Source of the DNA: JADGAU01 sp045047105
GTDB lineage: Bacteria; Pseudomonadota; Gammaproteobacteria; GRL18
Length of the DNA: 23,765 bases
Assembly: GCA_045047105.1 (NCBI GenBank)
Contig: JASFYQ010000108.1
Coordinates: forward strand, 1 to 23,765
Reading direction: 5' to 3'
In this document: one piece after another, positions 14,973-23,466 of the stretch
Numbering within the stretch: position 1 is the stretch's first letter
How the letters are laid out: every line of letters begins with the position of its first letter
The notes under the pieces: generated by a model
Told to the model about the DNA's origin: nothing
The model's input: only the letters and a program-made list of their open reading frames with translations
The model's database searches: none
Translations under genes and position numbers: made by a program

Positions 14973-16202
14973 TTATAAAGCCTGTTTTTTACTGGCAAGA
15001 GTTCTTAGGCGCAGGGCATTAAGTTTAATAAATCCTCCTGCATCCTGTTGATTATATGCTCCTTCATCGTCTTCAAAAGTAGCTATTGCATCATCATATA
15101 AGCTATCGGACTCTGATTTTCTGCCCACAATAATAATATTGCCCTTGTATAACTTAACTCGTACCACACCATTTACTACATTTTGTGATTCATCAATTAA
15201 TTTTTGCAACATTTCACGCTCAGGAGACCACCAATAACCATTATAAATAAGGCTGGCATAACGCGGCATTAAATCATCTTTTAAATGCGCTGCTTCTCTA
15301 TCTAACGTTAAAGACTCCATTGCTCTATGCGCTTTTAGCATAACCATGCCGGCAGGAGTTTCATAACAGCCACGTGCTTTCATACCCACATAACGATTTT
15401 CCACAATATCGGTTCTGCCAATACCATTTTCACCTGCTACCCTGTTTAAAAAAACCATTACTTCTGCAGCAGTTTTTGGCTCGCCATCAATAGCAACAAT
15501 GTCACCTTTTCCATAGCTCAAATCGACATAGGTAGGTACATCGGGTGCTTTTTCTGGAGAAACGGTCCATAACCACATAGATTCTTCTGGCTCATTCCAG
15601 GGGTCTTCCAAAATATCTCCTTCATAGGAAATATGTAATAAATTAGCATCCATGGAGTAGGGTGATTTTTTCCCCTTGGCTTTATCTACTGCAATACCAT
15701 GTTCATCAGCATAAGCAATAAGTTTAGAACGTGAGTTTAGATCCCATTCACGCCATGGAGCAATTATTTTTATATCGGGTTTTAATGCATAGGCGCCTAA
15801 TTCAAAACGCACCTGATCATTTCCCTTACCTGTTGCCCCATGAGCAATTGCATCGGCTCCAGTTTCTATTGCGATTTCCACCAGTCGTTTGGATATTAAC
15901 GGTCTGGCAATTGAAGTACCGAGCAAATACTCTCCTTCATATATGGTATTGGCTCTAAACATGGGGAAAACAAAATCACGGGCATATTCTTCGCGTAAAT
16001 CATCGATATATATTTCATTAATACCTGCCGCCAGAGCTTTTTGGCGTGCAGGCTCTAATTCTTCACCCTGTCCAACATCCGCAGTAAAGGTAACAACTTC
16101 GCAATCGTATTCATCTTTTAACCACTTTAAAATAATTGATGTATCCAGACCTCCTGAATAAGCGAGAACAACTTTTTTTATTTGTGATTTTACCTGGGAC
16201 AT
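14973..16202 (-). CDS. argG: Argininosuccinate synthase
   Basis: Condenses citrulline and aspartate with ATP cleavage to argininosuccinate, in arginine biosynthesis. The 409-residue protein is the type 1 form: the pyrophosphatase loop AYSGGLDTS lies at residues 14-22, and GATGKGNDQVRFELG at about 118-132 is the conserved nucleotide and aspartate-binding part. KGKKSPYSMDANLLHISYEG and EPEESMWLW follow. GGAG lies six bases before ATG 16202. It is divergent from dinG with 107 bases between. No ARG box was recognised. Confidence 0.97.
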   Translation of the reverse strand: MSQVKSQIKKVVLAYSGGLDTSIILKWLKDEYDCEVVTFTADVGQGEELEPARQKALAAGINEIYIDDLREEYARDFVFPMFRANTIYEGEYLLGTSIARPLISKRLVEIAIETGADAIAHGATGKGNDQVRFELGAYALKPDIKIIAPWREWDLNSRSKLIAYADEHGIAVDKAKGKKSPYSMDANLLHISYEGDILEDPWNEPEESMWLWTVSPEKAPDVPTYVDLSYGKGDIVAIDGEPKTAAEVMVFLNRVAGENGIGRTDIVENRYVGMKARGCYETPAGMVMLKAHRAMESLTLDREAAHLKDDLMPRYASLIYNGYWWSPEREMLQKLIDESQNVVNGVVRVKLYKGNIIIVGRKSESDSLYDDAIATFEDDEGAYNQQDAGGFIKLNALRLRTLASKKQAL

Positions 16203-16309
16203 CTTTATTCTCCATGAAATAATATAAGGTCGCTATTTTACCTTGATATGGCCTTACCATCAATTCTATAATGAGCCTATCTCTCAATAAAAAAAGATAA
16301 CCATACAAC

Positions 16310-18502
16310 TTGCTCAGCGACGATTTAAAAAAACAAATTCAGACGGCTTATTCTACTCTACTTGAAAACAAGCAGGTTAAACCTCGCATTGGGCAACGTC
16401 TGATGATTGCTGATATTGCCCGTACTCTGGGCAATATTGAAGATAAAGTGGAAGATGGCTGTGCAGCCAATCCCAATATTGCCATTATAGAAGCAGGCAC
16501 AGGTACGGGAAAAACATTGGCCTATTGCCTGGCAAGCATTCCCATTGCTAAAAGCTTAAAGAAAAAGGTGATTATTTCCACTGCAACTATTGCCCTGCAA
16601 GAACAAATTATCTATAAAGACTTACCTGAAATACTTAATCTCAGTCCATTGGAATTTAGTTTTACCCTGGCAAAAGGACGGCGTCGTTATATTTGTTTGG
16701 CGCTATTAAATAATTATTTATCAAAAACCTCAGCTATTGATCAAAATCAGATGGATCTGGGTTTAGCTGAACCTGAGACCAGTAATGCTCATAATGCCGA
16801 GAATAAAACCACTGGCATTAAAATGGATCTGGAACTGCTGGCTCAATTTAGTAAAAAACTACAGAATAAAAAATGGAATGGTGAACGAGATGACTGGCCT
16901 GATTCTATTGAGCATGCTGTCTGGTTTAATCTAACTACGGATTTTCACCAGTGTACAGGAAGAAATTGCAGCGAATACGATAGCTGTATTTTTTACAAAG
17001 CCCGTGAACGCGTATTTAAATCCGATTGTATTGTCGCTAACCATGATCTGGTATTAAGTGATTTAGCCATGGGTGGAGGAGTAATCTTACCTTCTCCAGC
17101 AGAAAGTATTTATGTTTTTGATGAGGGACACCACTTACCCGATAAAGCTATTTCCCATTTTTCTTATAGCATCCAGCTGGCTAGTACCCGCACATGGCTG
17201 GTACAGCTGGCTGAGTCATTAAAAGCTTTATTATCTGAAGCCAGCCTGCCCACTTTAATAAAATCAGTAGTCAATGAGCTACCTGGCTTGGCAACGGAAA
17301 GCTCTGATTATATTCAGGCTCTTATGGATTTGTTGAATCAGAACATTCAATTTACAGAAAGTTTTGATAGAAACAAAAGCCAGCCGAAACGCACTGCTAT
17401 TCATCGCTTCCAGCAGGGTATTTTTCCTCTTGAATTTCACTCACCGATTGAAGCATTAAAGAAAATATTTTCGCGTATTGATACTATTTTAAATCATATC
17501 AGTGAATTCTGCAGTGACATTTTAGATGAAAACCGCGTTGAAATCAGCATAAAAATGGCTGAATACTGGATGCAACAATTACAGCCAGCAATTAGCCGAA
17601 TTGAATCTTCATTAGCACTTTTTAGCCACTATCTGGTAATAGATGATAGCCGTAACAAAGCGCCCTATGCCCGATGGATTTACCAATACAAACAAGAAGA
17701 AGCGGATAAAAGCGATCTGGTTTTACATTGCTGCCCGGTTTTACCTTCACAGGAATTACAAAGCTTATTATGGGATAATTGTTATGCAGCTATTATTACC
17801 TCTGCCACATTATCTACTGCGGGAAATTTTAATCTATTTAAATTAAACAGCGGTGTGGATGGTTATTTTAATCGAATTAACAGCCACTTTAATTATAGAG
17901 AAAGTGTAAACTTTGAAGTACCTGGAATGTCCTGCGATCCCAGTACCAGTGCCAGTGAACATACCGATGAAGTGGGTTCTTATTTAAAAGATAATTTGGA
18001 TACTTCTCAGGGTAGTTTAGTGTTATTTTCCTCTAAAAAACAACTGAATGATATTGAGTACTTTTTATTAAAAGATAATAAAAAGTGGCAGGATTTAATT
18101 CTGACTCAGGGAAAATCCAATAAACAGGAAATTATCAGGCAGCATAAAAAAAACATAGATAACAATCAGGGCAGTATTATTTTTGGCCTGGCCAGTTTTG
18201 CAGAAGGCATAGATTTGCCTGGAAAATACTGTACTCATGTGATTATATGTAAACTGCCCTTTAGCGTACCAGATAATCCCGTGGATGAGACTTTAGCCGA
18301 ATGGATGCGGGCGCAGGGCCGTAATCATTTTTTTGAAGTATCCGTACCACAAACAACTATTAAACTGGTTCAAGCCTGCGGCAGACTTATTCGTCATGAA
18401 ACTGATCAGGGTAAAATAACCTTATTAGATAGACGGATTTTAACCAAACGTTATGGGCGAGAGATGTTAAACGCTTTGCCTGATTACACTATGCACTTCT
18501 AA
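16310..18502 (+). CDS. dinG: ATP-dependent DNA helicase DinG (XPD-like, iron-sulfur)
   Basis: A superfamily 2 5'-3' helicase that unwinds forks, D-loops and R-loops. Walker A GTGTGKT is at 63-69 and the Walker B/DEAH box is DEGHH at 271-275. Motif V/VI-like FGLASFAEGIDLPG and VQACGRLIRH lie near the C-terminus. The four [4Fe-4S] cysteines C129, C215, C220 and C226 have the same 5- and 6-residue spacings as E. coli DinG, which favours DinG over YoaA; length 730 (716 in E. coli DinG) agrees. The start is taken as TTG 16310 because a stop lies four codons upstream and the next Met is residue 32, inside the conserved QRLMIA motif. No ribosome binding site or LexA box was found. Confidence 0.92.
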   Translation: MLSDDLKKQIQTAYSTLLENKQVKPRIGQRLMIADIARTLGNIEDKVEDGCAANPNIAIIEAGTGTGKTLAYCLASIPIAKSLKKKVIISTATIALQEQIIYKDLPEILNLSPLEFSFTLAKGRRRYICLALLNNYLSKTSAIDQNQMDLGLAEPETSNAHNAENKTTGIKMDLELLAQFSKKLQNKKWNGERDDWPDSIEHAVWFNLTTDFHQCTGRNCSEYDSCIFYKARERVFKSDCIVANHDLVLSDLAMGGGVILPSPAESIYVFDEGHHLPDKAISHFSYSIQLASTRTWLVQLAESLKALLSEASLPTLIKSVVNELPGLATESSDYIQALMDLLNQNIQFTESFDRNKSQPKRTAIHRFQQGIFPLEFHSPIEALKKIFSRIDTILNHISEFCSDILDENRVEISIKMAEYWMQQLQPAISRIESSLALFSHYLVIDDSRNKAPYARWIYQYKQEEADKSDLVLHCCPVLPSQELQSLLWDNCYAAIITSATLSTAGNFNLFKLNSGVDGYFNRINSHFNYRESVNFEVPGMSCDPSTSASEHTDEVGSYLKDNLDTSQGSLVLFSSKKQLNDIEYFLLKDNKKWQDLILTQGKSNKQEIIRQHKKNIDNNQGSIIFGLASFAEGIDLPGKYCTHVIICKLPFSVPDNPVDETLAEWMRAQGRNHFFEVSVPQTTIKLVQACGRLIRHETDQGKITLLDRRILTKRYGREMLNALPDYTMHF

Positions 18503-18512
18503 TTCTTGTGGC

Positions 18513-19298
18513 TTAGGCTTTGTCTTTGCTCTTATGCCACAAATATTGGCCGATACGATCTTTTATTTTTCCTACAATAAATTGTGGCACAAAAAAAGGC
18601 ACATGATTTTTTCTGGCACTGCGATAAATTTCATAATTCTGAGTAAAAATATTTTTAATTGAGTTATTAGATACCCCTCCAAAACGCATTTTTACCCACA
18701 CTTCAGCTACATAAGTAGTAGTAATATGATAACGCTCCAAAAAACGCATCATTAACTCAATATCATTACCCATTTTATAATTTAAGTTAAAATAACCAAA
18801 TTGCTGATATATTTTCTTTTTCACATAAAAAGTAGGATGTGGTGGAGACCAACCTTGAGAAAAGGATCCACTGGTATGAGGAGAGGCTTTCCAGAAACGA
18901 ACCACTTTATCTAAATTTTTTGATTTTACATAAACTAAATTGGCATAACAGGAATCCAGATTTTCATCCTCCAGGGTCTTTGCTACATTAGCTAGCACAT
19001 TATCACTGGCTAAAATATCATCCGCATTAATAAAACCAATCACATCACCTGTTGCCATTTCAATGCCTTTATTCATGGCGTAATAAATACCCTCATCTGG
19101 TTCAGACAATACCCGTCCTAAATGCTCTTTGAACTGATTAACAATAACCATAGTATTATCAGTTGAAGCGCCATCAATAATAATATGTTCAACACAGGAA
19201 TAAGTTTGCGACTTTACTGAACGAATAGTATCTGCAATGGTTTTTTCATTATTGTATGAAACCGTAATAATGGATATTTTTAGTTTTTTTTGCGGCAT
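18513..19298 (-). CDS. Family 2 (GT-A fold) glycosyltransferase
   Basis: A 261-residue single-domain glycosyltransferase resembling WcaA/WcaE-type enzymes that add sugars to lipid-linked exopolysaccharide or O-antigen units. ISIITVSYNNEKTIADTI at 9-26 is the nucleotide-sugar-binding start, IIIDGASTDNT at 39-49 follows, and the metal-binding DxD equivalent is NADD at 91-94. GNDIELMMRFLERY later provides the catalytic base region. No membrane segments are visible. It stands alone, convergent with dinG (10 bases apart) and divergent from djlA, so neighbours do not reveal its substrate. Confidence 0.88.
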   Translation of the reverse strand: MPQKKLKISIITVSYNNEKTIADTIRSVKSQTYSCVEHIIIDGASTDNTMVIVNQFKEHLGRVLSEPDEGIYYAMNKGIEMATGDVIGFINADDILASDNVLANVAKTLEDENLDSCYANLVYVKSKNLDKVVRFWKASPHTSGSFSQGWSPPHPTFYVKKKIYQQFGYFNLNYKMGNDIELMMRFLERYHITTTYVAEVWVKMRFGGVSNNSIKNIFTQNYEIYRSARKNHVPFFVPQFIVGKIKDRIGQYLWHKSKDKA

Positions 19299-19451
19299 TT
19301 TTCTATTTTAAATAACACTAAACCAGAATGGGTTAAAACTTTGTACAAAACATCAAGACTGTTGATTTATTTTATAGATTAGTAACTTATATTGCCATAT
19401 TAATATTCAATTTATTTGCACTAATTAGTGCTAAATCTTAACCTTAGTTTC

Positions 19452-19460
19452 TGTTATAAT
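19452..19460 (+). promoter_or_regulatory. Extended -10 promoter of djlA
   Basis: TGT followed by a perfect TATAAT (19455-19460) fits an extended -10 element. The start point would fall about 30 bases before ATG 19497. No good -35 is present, as is usual for this class. Confidence 0.55.
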
Positions 19461-19496
19461 ATAGCATTATTTTATCATCTGTTGTTGGAGTTAGTT

Positions 19497-20279
19497 ATGA
19501 GTTGGTGGGGAAAACTAATTGGTGGTACAGTTGGATTTACCATGGGTGGTCCACTAGGTGCATTATTAGGTGGTTTTTTAGGCCATAAATTTGTTGATAA
19601 ATCCTCTTTTATCGGTAAGTTTAAACAAATAGAATATACTCAGGCTGCATTTTTTACTGCAACATTTACAGTGATGGGTCATATTGCCAAAGCCGATGGT
19701 CATGTCAGTAAAGATGAAATTAATATGGCCAGGCAGATCATGGCACACATGAATCTCAATAGTGAACAGAAAAAAGCAGCTATCGCTTTGTTTAACCAGG
19801 GTAAAGCAGCTGATTTTGATTTAGATGCAGTAATGCAACAATTTAAACAAGTTGCTCGTCGCAAAACAAATCTAATGCAAATGTTTATTGAAATTCAACT
19901 GCATGCAATTTATGCCGATGGTAAAAAAGCGCCTGTTGAGCACAAAATTTTAGTCCACCTGGCAAATATATTAGGCTTTTCACGTCACCAGCTTAACCAT
20001 CTGGAAGCCATGGTGCAATCTAATTTAAATGCCATGTCTGGAGATTCAAGACTTTCAATTGAAGAACAATTAACAGAAGCCTATCAATTACTAGACATAT
20101 CCCCAAGCGCATCAGATAATGAAGTTAAAAAAGCTTATCGCCGGATGATGAGCCAGCACCACCCCGATAAATTAGTATCAAAAGGCTTGCCAGAAGAAAT
20201 GATGAAAATGGCAAATGAAAAAACCCAGCAGATAAAAAAAGCCTACGATCTAATTAAAAAAATTCGTTCTGAAAATTAA
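19497..20279 (+). CDS. djlA: Membrane-anchored co-chaperone DjlA
   Basis: A DnaJ-like co-chaperone of DnaK, of the type tied to envelope stress signalling. The start at 19497 gives MSWWGKLIGG, with GGAG seven bases upstream; the open frame continues 23 codons further 5' but lacks support and overlaps the promoter. Residues 7-31 form a glycine-rich single membrane segment (GGTVGFTMGGPLGALLGG). A TerB-like helical domain occupies about 50-180 (AKADGHVSKDEI and YADGKKAP, the paired acidic motifs). The C-terminal J domain spans about 192-258 with HPD at 222-224. At 260 residues it is near the E. coli length of 271. It is probably co-transcribed with the following lipoprotein gene, 11 bases on. 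Confidence 0.95.
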   Translation: MSWWGKLIGGTVGFTMGGPLGALLGGFLGHKFVDKSSFIGKFKQIEYTQAAFFTATFTVMGHIAKADGHVSKDEINMARQIMAHMNLNSEQKKAAIALFNQGKAADFDLDAVMQQFKQVARRKTNLMQMFIEIQLHAIYADGKKAPVEHKILVHLANILGFSRHQLNHLEAMVQSNLNAMSGDSRLSIEEQLTEAYQLLDISPSASDNEVKKAYRRMMSQHHPDKLVSKGLPEEMMKMANEKTQQIKKAYDLIKKIRSEN

Positions 20280-20290
20280 TATTATCTATT

Positions 20291-21091
20291 GTGAAAAATT
20301 TACCATACAGGTTTACCTTGCATTACACTATTATTAAAAATACCTTTTTATGTCTGGTTTGCATTGTATTTATCGTTTCCTGTGCAACGCCCAAACAAAC
20401 CCGAAAACTCCATCCAGATGTTTTAATTTATCAAGCTAAAAACAGTAAGCCACGAGTGGTAAAAATCAACCCCAAATATAGAAAATTACGCGCTACTTAT
20501 TTATCTAGCAATCAACAATACTCTCCTCGTATTCAAAAATTAATCCAGCTTTATGGCAAGCAAGCCAGTAAACGAATAAAAGACTGGCAATATACCATTA
20601 TTGATCACCGCCGAGCTTCAGCTCTAAAAAAACTCAATGTAGCAAATAGTTTTATTAATCGACTTAATTTTATTGATGATAGAATTCACTGGCGGAAAAA
20701 AGATTATTGGGCAACTCCTTTAGAAACACTCGCCAGCAGCGGTGGCGATTGTGAGGATTTTGCGATTGCAAAGTATTATATGTTAACCAAACTGGGCATA
20801 GCAGATCAATGCCTGACTTTAAACTATGTAAAAGTCAGAAATTATAAAAAACCTCATATGGTTCTGATTTATCAATGCCCCGGAAAAAATACTCCCATAG
20901 TATTAGACAACTTAAATCCCAGGCTACTTTCGGTTAAACAACGCAGCGATTTAATTCCCGTTTATAGTTTTAATCAAACAGGCATGTGGCTCACTAATAC
21001 TTTAGGAGAAAAACAAAAACTCAGTAGTATCAGCAAGCTCAGACGTTGGGATGAGGTAAGGTTAAGGATCAAAAAAGAACAGTTAAATTAA
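20291..21091 (+). CDS. Transglutaminase-like cysteine protease (BTLCP/LapG-like) lipoprotein
   Basis: A 266-residue protein starting at GTG 20291, 11 bases after djlA. Residues 1-30 are a signal sequence ending in the lipobox IVSC, so C31 is probably lipidated. The catalytic domain matches the bacterial transglutaminase-like cysteine protease family: WATPLETLASSGGDCEDFA at 140-158 holds the nucleophile C154, H189 (KPHMVL) and D206 (LDNLNP) complete the triad. LapG, the best-known member, cleaves a large adhesin near its N-terminus when its inner-membrane partner LapD releases it. No lapD or adhesin gene is visible here, and a lipid anchor differs from soluble periplasmic LapG, so the substrate is open. 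Confidence 0.85.
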   Translation: MKNLPYRFTLHYTIIKNTFLCLVCIVFIVSCATPKQTRKLHPDVLIYQAKNSKPRVVKINPKYRKLRATYLSSNQQYSPRIQKLIQLYGKQASKRIKDWQYTIIDHRRASALKKLNVANSFINRLNFIDDRIHWRKKDYWATPLETLASSGGDCEDFAIAKYYMLTKLGIADQCLTLNYVKVRNYKKPHMVLIYQCPGKNTPIVLDNLNPRLLSVKQRSDLIPVYSFNQTGMWLTNTLGEKQKLSSISKLRRWDEVRLRIKKEQLN

Positions 21092-21104
21092 TTTAAACAA
21101 CTGA

Positions 21105-21761
21105 CTAACAATCACCATGCTGGTCTCGATACGCTTTTACTTTATCGGTATATTGACTTAATTCGCTATTTCTAGTGTGGTTTTCAGATAAGTAGCTAAT
21201 CAAGTGTTCTAATTTAATAATGCTAACCACTGGAATTTGATATTGCTGCTCTATTTCTTTAATTGCAGAAATATCGCCCTTGCCTTTTTCCTGCCGGTCT
21301 AAGGCAATAATTACACCTGCAGCACTTGCCCCTGCCTGATTAATTAAATCGAAGGATTCTCTCACAGAAGTTCCAGCAGAAATTACATCATCAATAATCA
21401 TAATTTTGTTTTTTAATGGCGCTCCAACAATCGTTCCACCCTCGCCATGATCTTTAGCTTCTTTGCGATTAAAACTATAATCAATATCCATTCCATACTG
21501 CTCGGCTAAAGCAATAGAACAAGTAGCGGCAAGTGGAATGCCTTTATAGGCAGGGCCAAATAAAACATCAAATTTAATAGCTGACTGGGTGAGAGCCTGA
21601 GCATAAAATTTACCCAATTTAGACAATGAAAGCCCAGTGTTAAATAAACCACTATTAAAAAAATAAGGGCTAATACGTCCTGATTTTAATGTAAATTCTC
21701 CAAAACGCAATACGCCCACCTGCATTGCAAAATCAATAAACTCATGTTGATAATCTTTCAT
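21105..21761 (-). CDS. pyrE: Orotate phosphoribosyltransferase
   Basis: Transfers phosphoribose from PRPP to orotate in UMP synthesis. The 218-residue protein has the catalytic flexible loop with K103 and H105 (RKEAKDHGEGG), and the PRPP-binding motif MIIDDVISAGTS at 121-132. FGPAYKGIPLA at 68-78 is the conserved substrate loop. AGGT lies about nine bases before ATG 21761. It is divergent from the exonuclease III gene (105 bases apart) and convergent with the lipoprotein gene (13 bases apart). No attenuator was found in the leader. Confidence 0.97.
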   Translation of the reverse strand: MKDYQHEFIDFAMQVGVLRFGEFTLKSGRISPYFFNSGLFNTGLSLSKLGKFYAQALTQSAIKFDVLFGPAYKGIPLAATCSIALAEQYGMDIDYSFNRKEAKDHGEGGTIVGAPLKNKIMIIDDVISAGTSVRESFDLINQAGASAAGVIIALDRQEKGKGDISAIKEIEQQYQIPVVSIIKLEHLISYLSENHTRNSELSQYTDKVKAYRDQHGDC

Positions 21762-21866
21762 ATCGCTTACCTAAAATGTTAGAATGATACTTACTCTTTA
21801 AAAGCTGATGAGTATTTTAAGCTTAAGCTGATACTAATTGCCAACAAAATTAAAAGAAAAAATATC

Positions 21867-22682
21867 GTGAAAGTAATTTCTGCAAATCTAAATGGAATCC
21901 GGGCCGCTGCTAAAAAAGGTTTTTTTGAGTGGATGATAAATGAACAGGCTGATGTAGTTTGTATCCAAGAAACCAAGGCTCAAGAAGAACAATTATCCGA
22001 TCAAATTTTTAAGCCCGAAGGTTATTTTCGCTTTTTCTGCGATGCTGAAAAGAAAGGCTATAGTGGCACAGCAATCTATAGCAAACAACAACCAAATAAA
22101 ATCACTAAAGGTTTAGGCTGGGAAGTTGCAGATAATGAAGGCCGCTATATTCAGGCAGATTATGATAATATCAGCATTGCCTCGCTTTACCTGCCTTCTG
22201 GCTCGTCAAAAGAGGAGCGACAAATATTAAAAATGGCGTTTTTAGAAAAAATGGAGCCCATTTTAAAAGCTATGGTCAATAGCAAACGCTCCTATATTCT
22301 ATGTGGAGACTGGAATATAGTGCATAAACGCATTGATATTAAAAACTTTAATGGCAATAAAAAGCGATCTGGTTGTTTACCTGAAGAGAGAGCCTGGTTA
22401 GATAAATTATTTCTCGAACCAGAAGAACTTACTCAAGAAGCTATTACTAAAAAAGATAAAATTGGTATGCTTGATGCCTTTCGAATACTCAATCAGGATG
22501 CCGAGCAATATACCTGGTGGTCTAACCGAGGGCAGGCATGGGCAAATAATACCGGATGGCGGATTGACTATCAGGTAATTTCAGCCGAACTGGGGAAAAT
22601 GCTTAGCTCAACGAGTATTTATAAGCAACAACGTTTTTCAGATCATGCCCCTATTATTATGGAATACCAACTTGATTTGTAA
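21867..22682 (+). CDS. xthA: Exodeoxyribonuclease III / AP endonuclease, at the crc position
   Basis: A 271-residue Mg-dependent nuclease of base-excision repair, starting at GTG 21867. Catalytic positions are all kept: N7 (ISANLNG), E35 (IQETKA), Y108, D148 and N150 (GDWNI), D234 (WRIDYQ), D259 and H260 (FSDHAP). Divergent placement from pyrE is also that of Crc, the carbon catabolite repression protein of pseudomonads, and several stretches (GRYIQADYDNISIASLYLPSG style, PEERAWLD, GWRIDYQV) are closer to Crc than to E. coli ExoIII. Crc has lost the catalytic residues, this protein has not, so it should be an active enzyme. Confidence 0.9.
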   Translation: MKVISANLNGIRAAAKKGFFEWMINEQADVVCIQETKAQEEQLSDQIFKPEGYFRFFCDAEKKGYSGTAIYSKQQPNKITKGLGWEVADNEGRYIQADYDNISIASLYLPSGSSKEERQILKMAFLEKMEPILKAMVNSKRSYILCGDWNIVHKRIDIKNFNGNKKRSGCLPEERAWLDKLFLEPEELTQEAITKKDKIGMLDAFRILNQDAEQYTWWSNRGQAWANNTGWRIDYQVISAELGKMLSSTSIYKQQRFSDHAPIIMEYQLDL

Positions 22683-22704
22683 CAATCTAAACAACTAAAA
22701 GAGC

Positions 22705-23391
22705 ATGGAAATAAGTTATTTTGCCGCATTTTTAGCAGGCCTATTAGGTGGAGTACATTGCGTTGGAATGTGTGGAGGAATTGTTGGAGCATTAAGCTTT
22801 AGCCTGGATAATCAAACACCTCCAAAAGCTCAGCTAATTATGCCTTTTTTGCTTGCCTATAATAGTGGCCGATTATTATCTTATACAATAGCAGGTGCTT
22901 TATTAGGCGGTATATCCATGCTTGCCAGTAATTTAGTTGCCATCCAAAATGCACAGCTGGTATTACAAAGCCTGGCAGCAATATTGATGCTATTACTAGG
23001 GCTGTATTTGGCTGGCTGGTGGCATGGAATAAATAAAATAGAGCAATTAGGTACTCACTTATGGAAAAAAATAGAACCATTTTCCAGAAAATATATTCCT
23101 GTTAAACACCTCAACCATGCTTTCTTGTTAGGAATATTTTGGGGATGGTTGCCCTGTGGACTGGTTTATACTTTATTGTTTTGGTCTATTTCATCTGCCA
23201 GTATGGTGGATGGAGCCTTAATTATGCTATGTTTTGGCCTTGGAACATTACCCACATTATTAGCAATGGGAGTATTTGCAACAAGCTTAAGTTCCTTTGT
23301 ACATAACAGTTGGGTACGCCAGATTGCAGGAGCAACTCTTATTGCATTTGCAATATATACCCTGCTTAATTTGAGCACAAGATTTACTTGA
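22705..23391 (+). CDS. DsbD_2/TauE-SafE-type six-helix membrane protein
   Basis: A 228-residue integral membrane protein with about six hydrophobic segments. GGVHCVGMCGG at 15-25, in the first helix, has the C-x3-C pair C19/C23 typical of the PF13386 (DsbD_2) group; a second conserved cysteine lies in WLPCGLVYTLLFWS about residue 150. These proteins are often annotated as sulfite exporters TauE/SafE but more closely resemble DsbD/CcdA thiol-electron or metal-handling transporters, and are frequently near cytochrome cbb3 oxidase maturation genes. No such genes are visible here. It starts 22 bases after xthA, so the two may be co-transcribed. The substrate cannot be assigned. Confidence 0.85.
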   Translation: MEISYFAAFLAGLLGGVHCVGMCGGIVGALSFSLDNQTPPKAQLIMPFLLAYNSGRLLSYTIAGALLGGISMLASNLVAIQNAQLVLQSLAAILMLLLGLYLAGWWHGINKIEQLGTHLWKKIEPFSRKYIPVKHLNHAFLLGIFWGWLPCGLVYTLLFWSISSASMVDGALIMLCFGLGTLPTLLAMGVFATSLSSFVHNSWVRQIAGATLIAFAIYTLLNLSTRFT

Positions 23392-23403
23392 TAAGTATAA
23401 ATT

Positions 23404-23431
23404 TTGAACTATACTGGGTCATGGATATTAT
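23404..23431 (+). promoter_or_regulatory. Sigma-70-like promoter of the Pro/Tyr/Asn/Gly-rich protein gene
   Basis: TTGAAC (23404-23409) and TATTAT (23426-23431) are 16 bases apart, about 35 bases before the ATG. Four and five of six positions match consensus. Confidence 0.55.
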
Positions 23432-23466
23432 ATCATTTTAATTGTAACTTATAACTGGAGAAATAA

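Noticed and set aside
14972..14998. Longer gloA start at 14998
   Set aside because: It would overlap the argG end by 26 bases and add nine residues absent from the family; ATG 14971 restores the exact metal-ligand numbering.
19428..19496. Longer djlA start at 19428
   Set aside because: The extension overlaps the extended -10 promoter, has no ribosome binding site, and precedes the normal family N-terminus.
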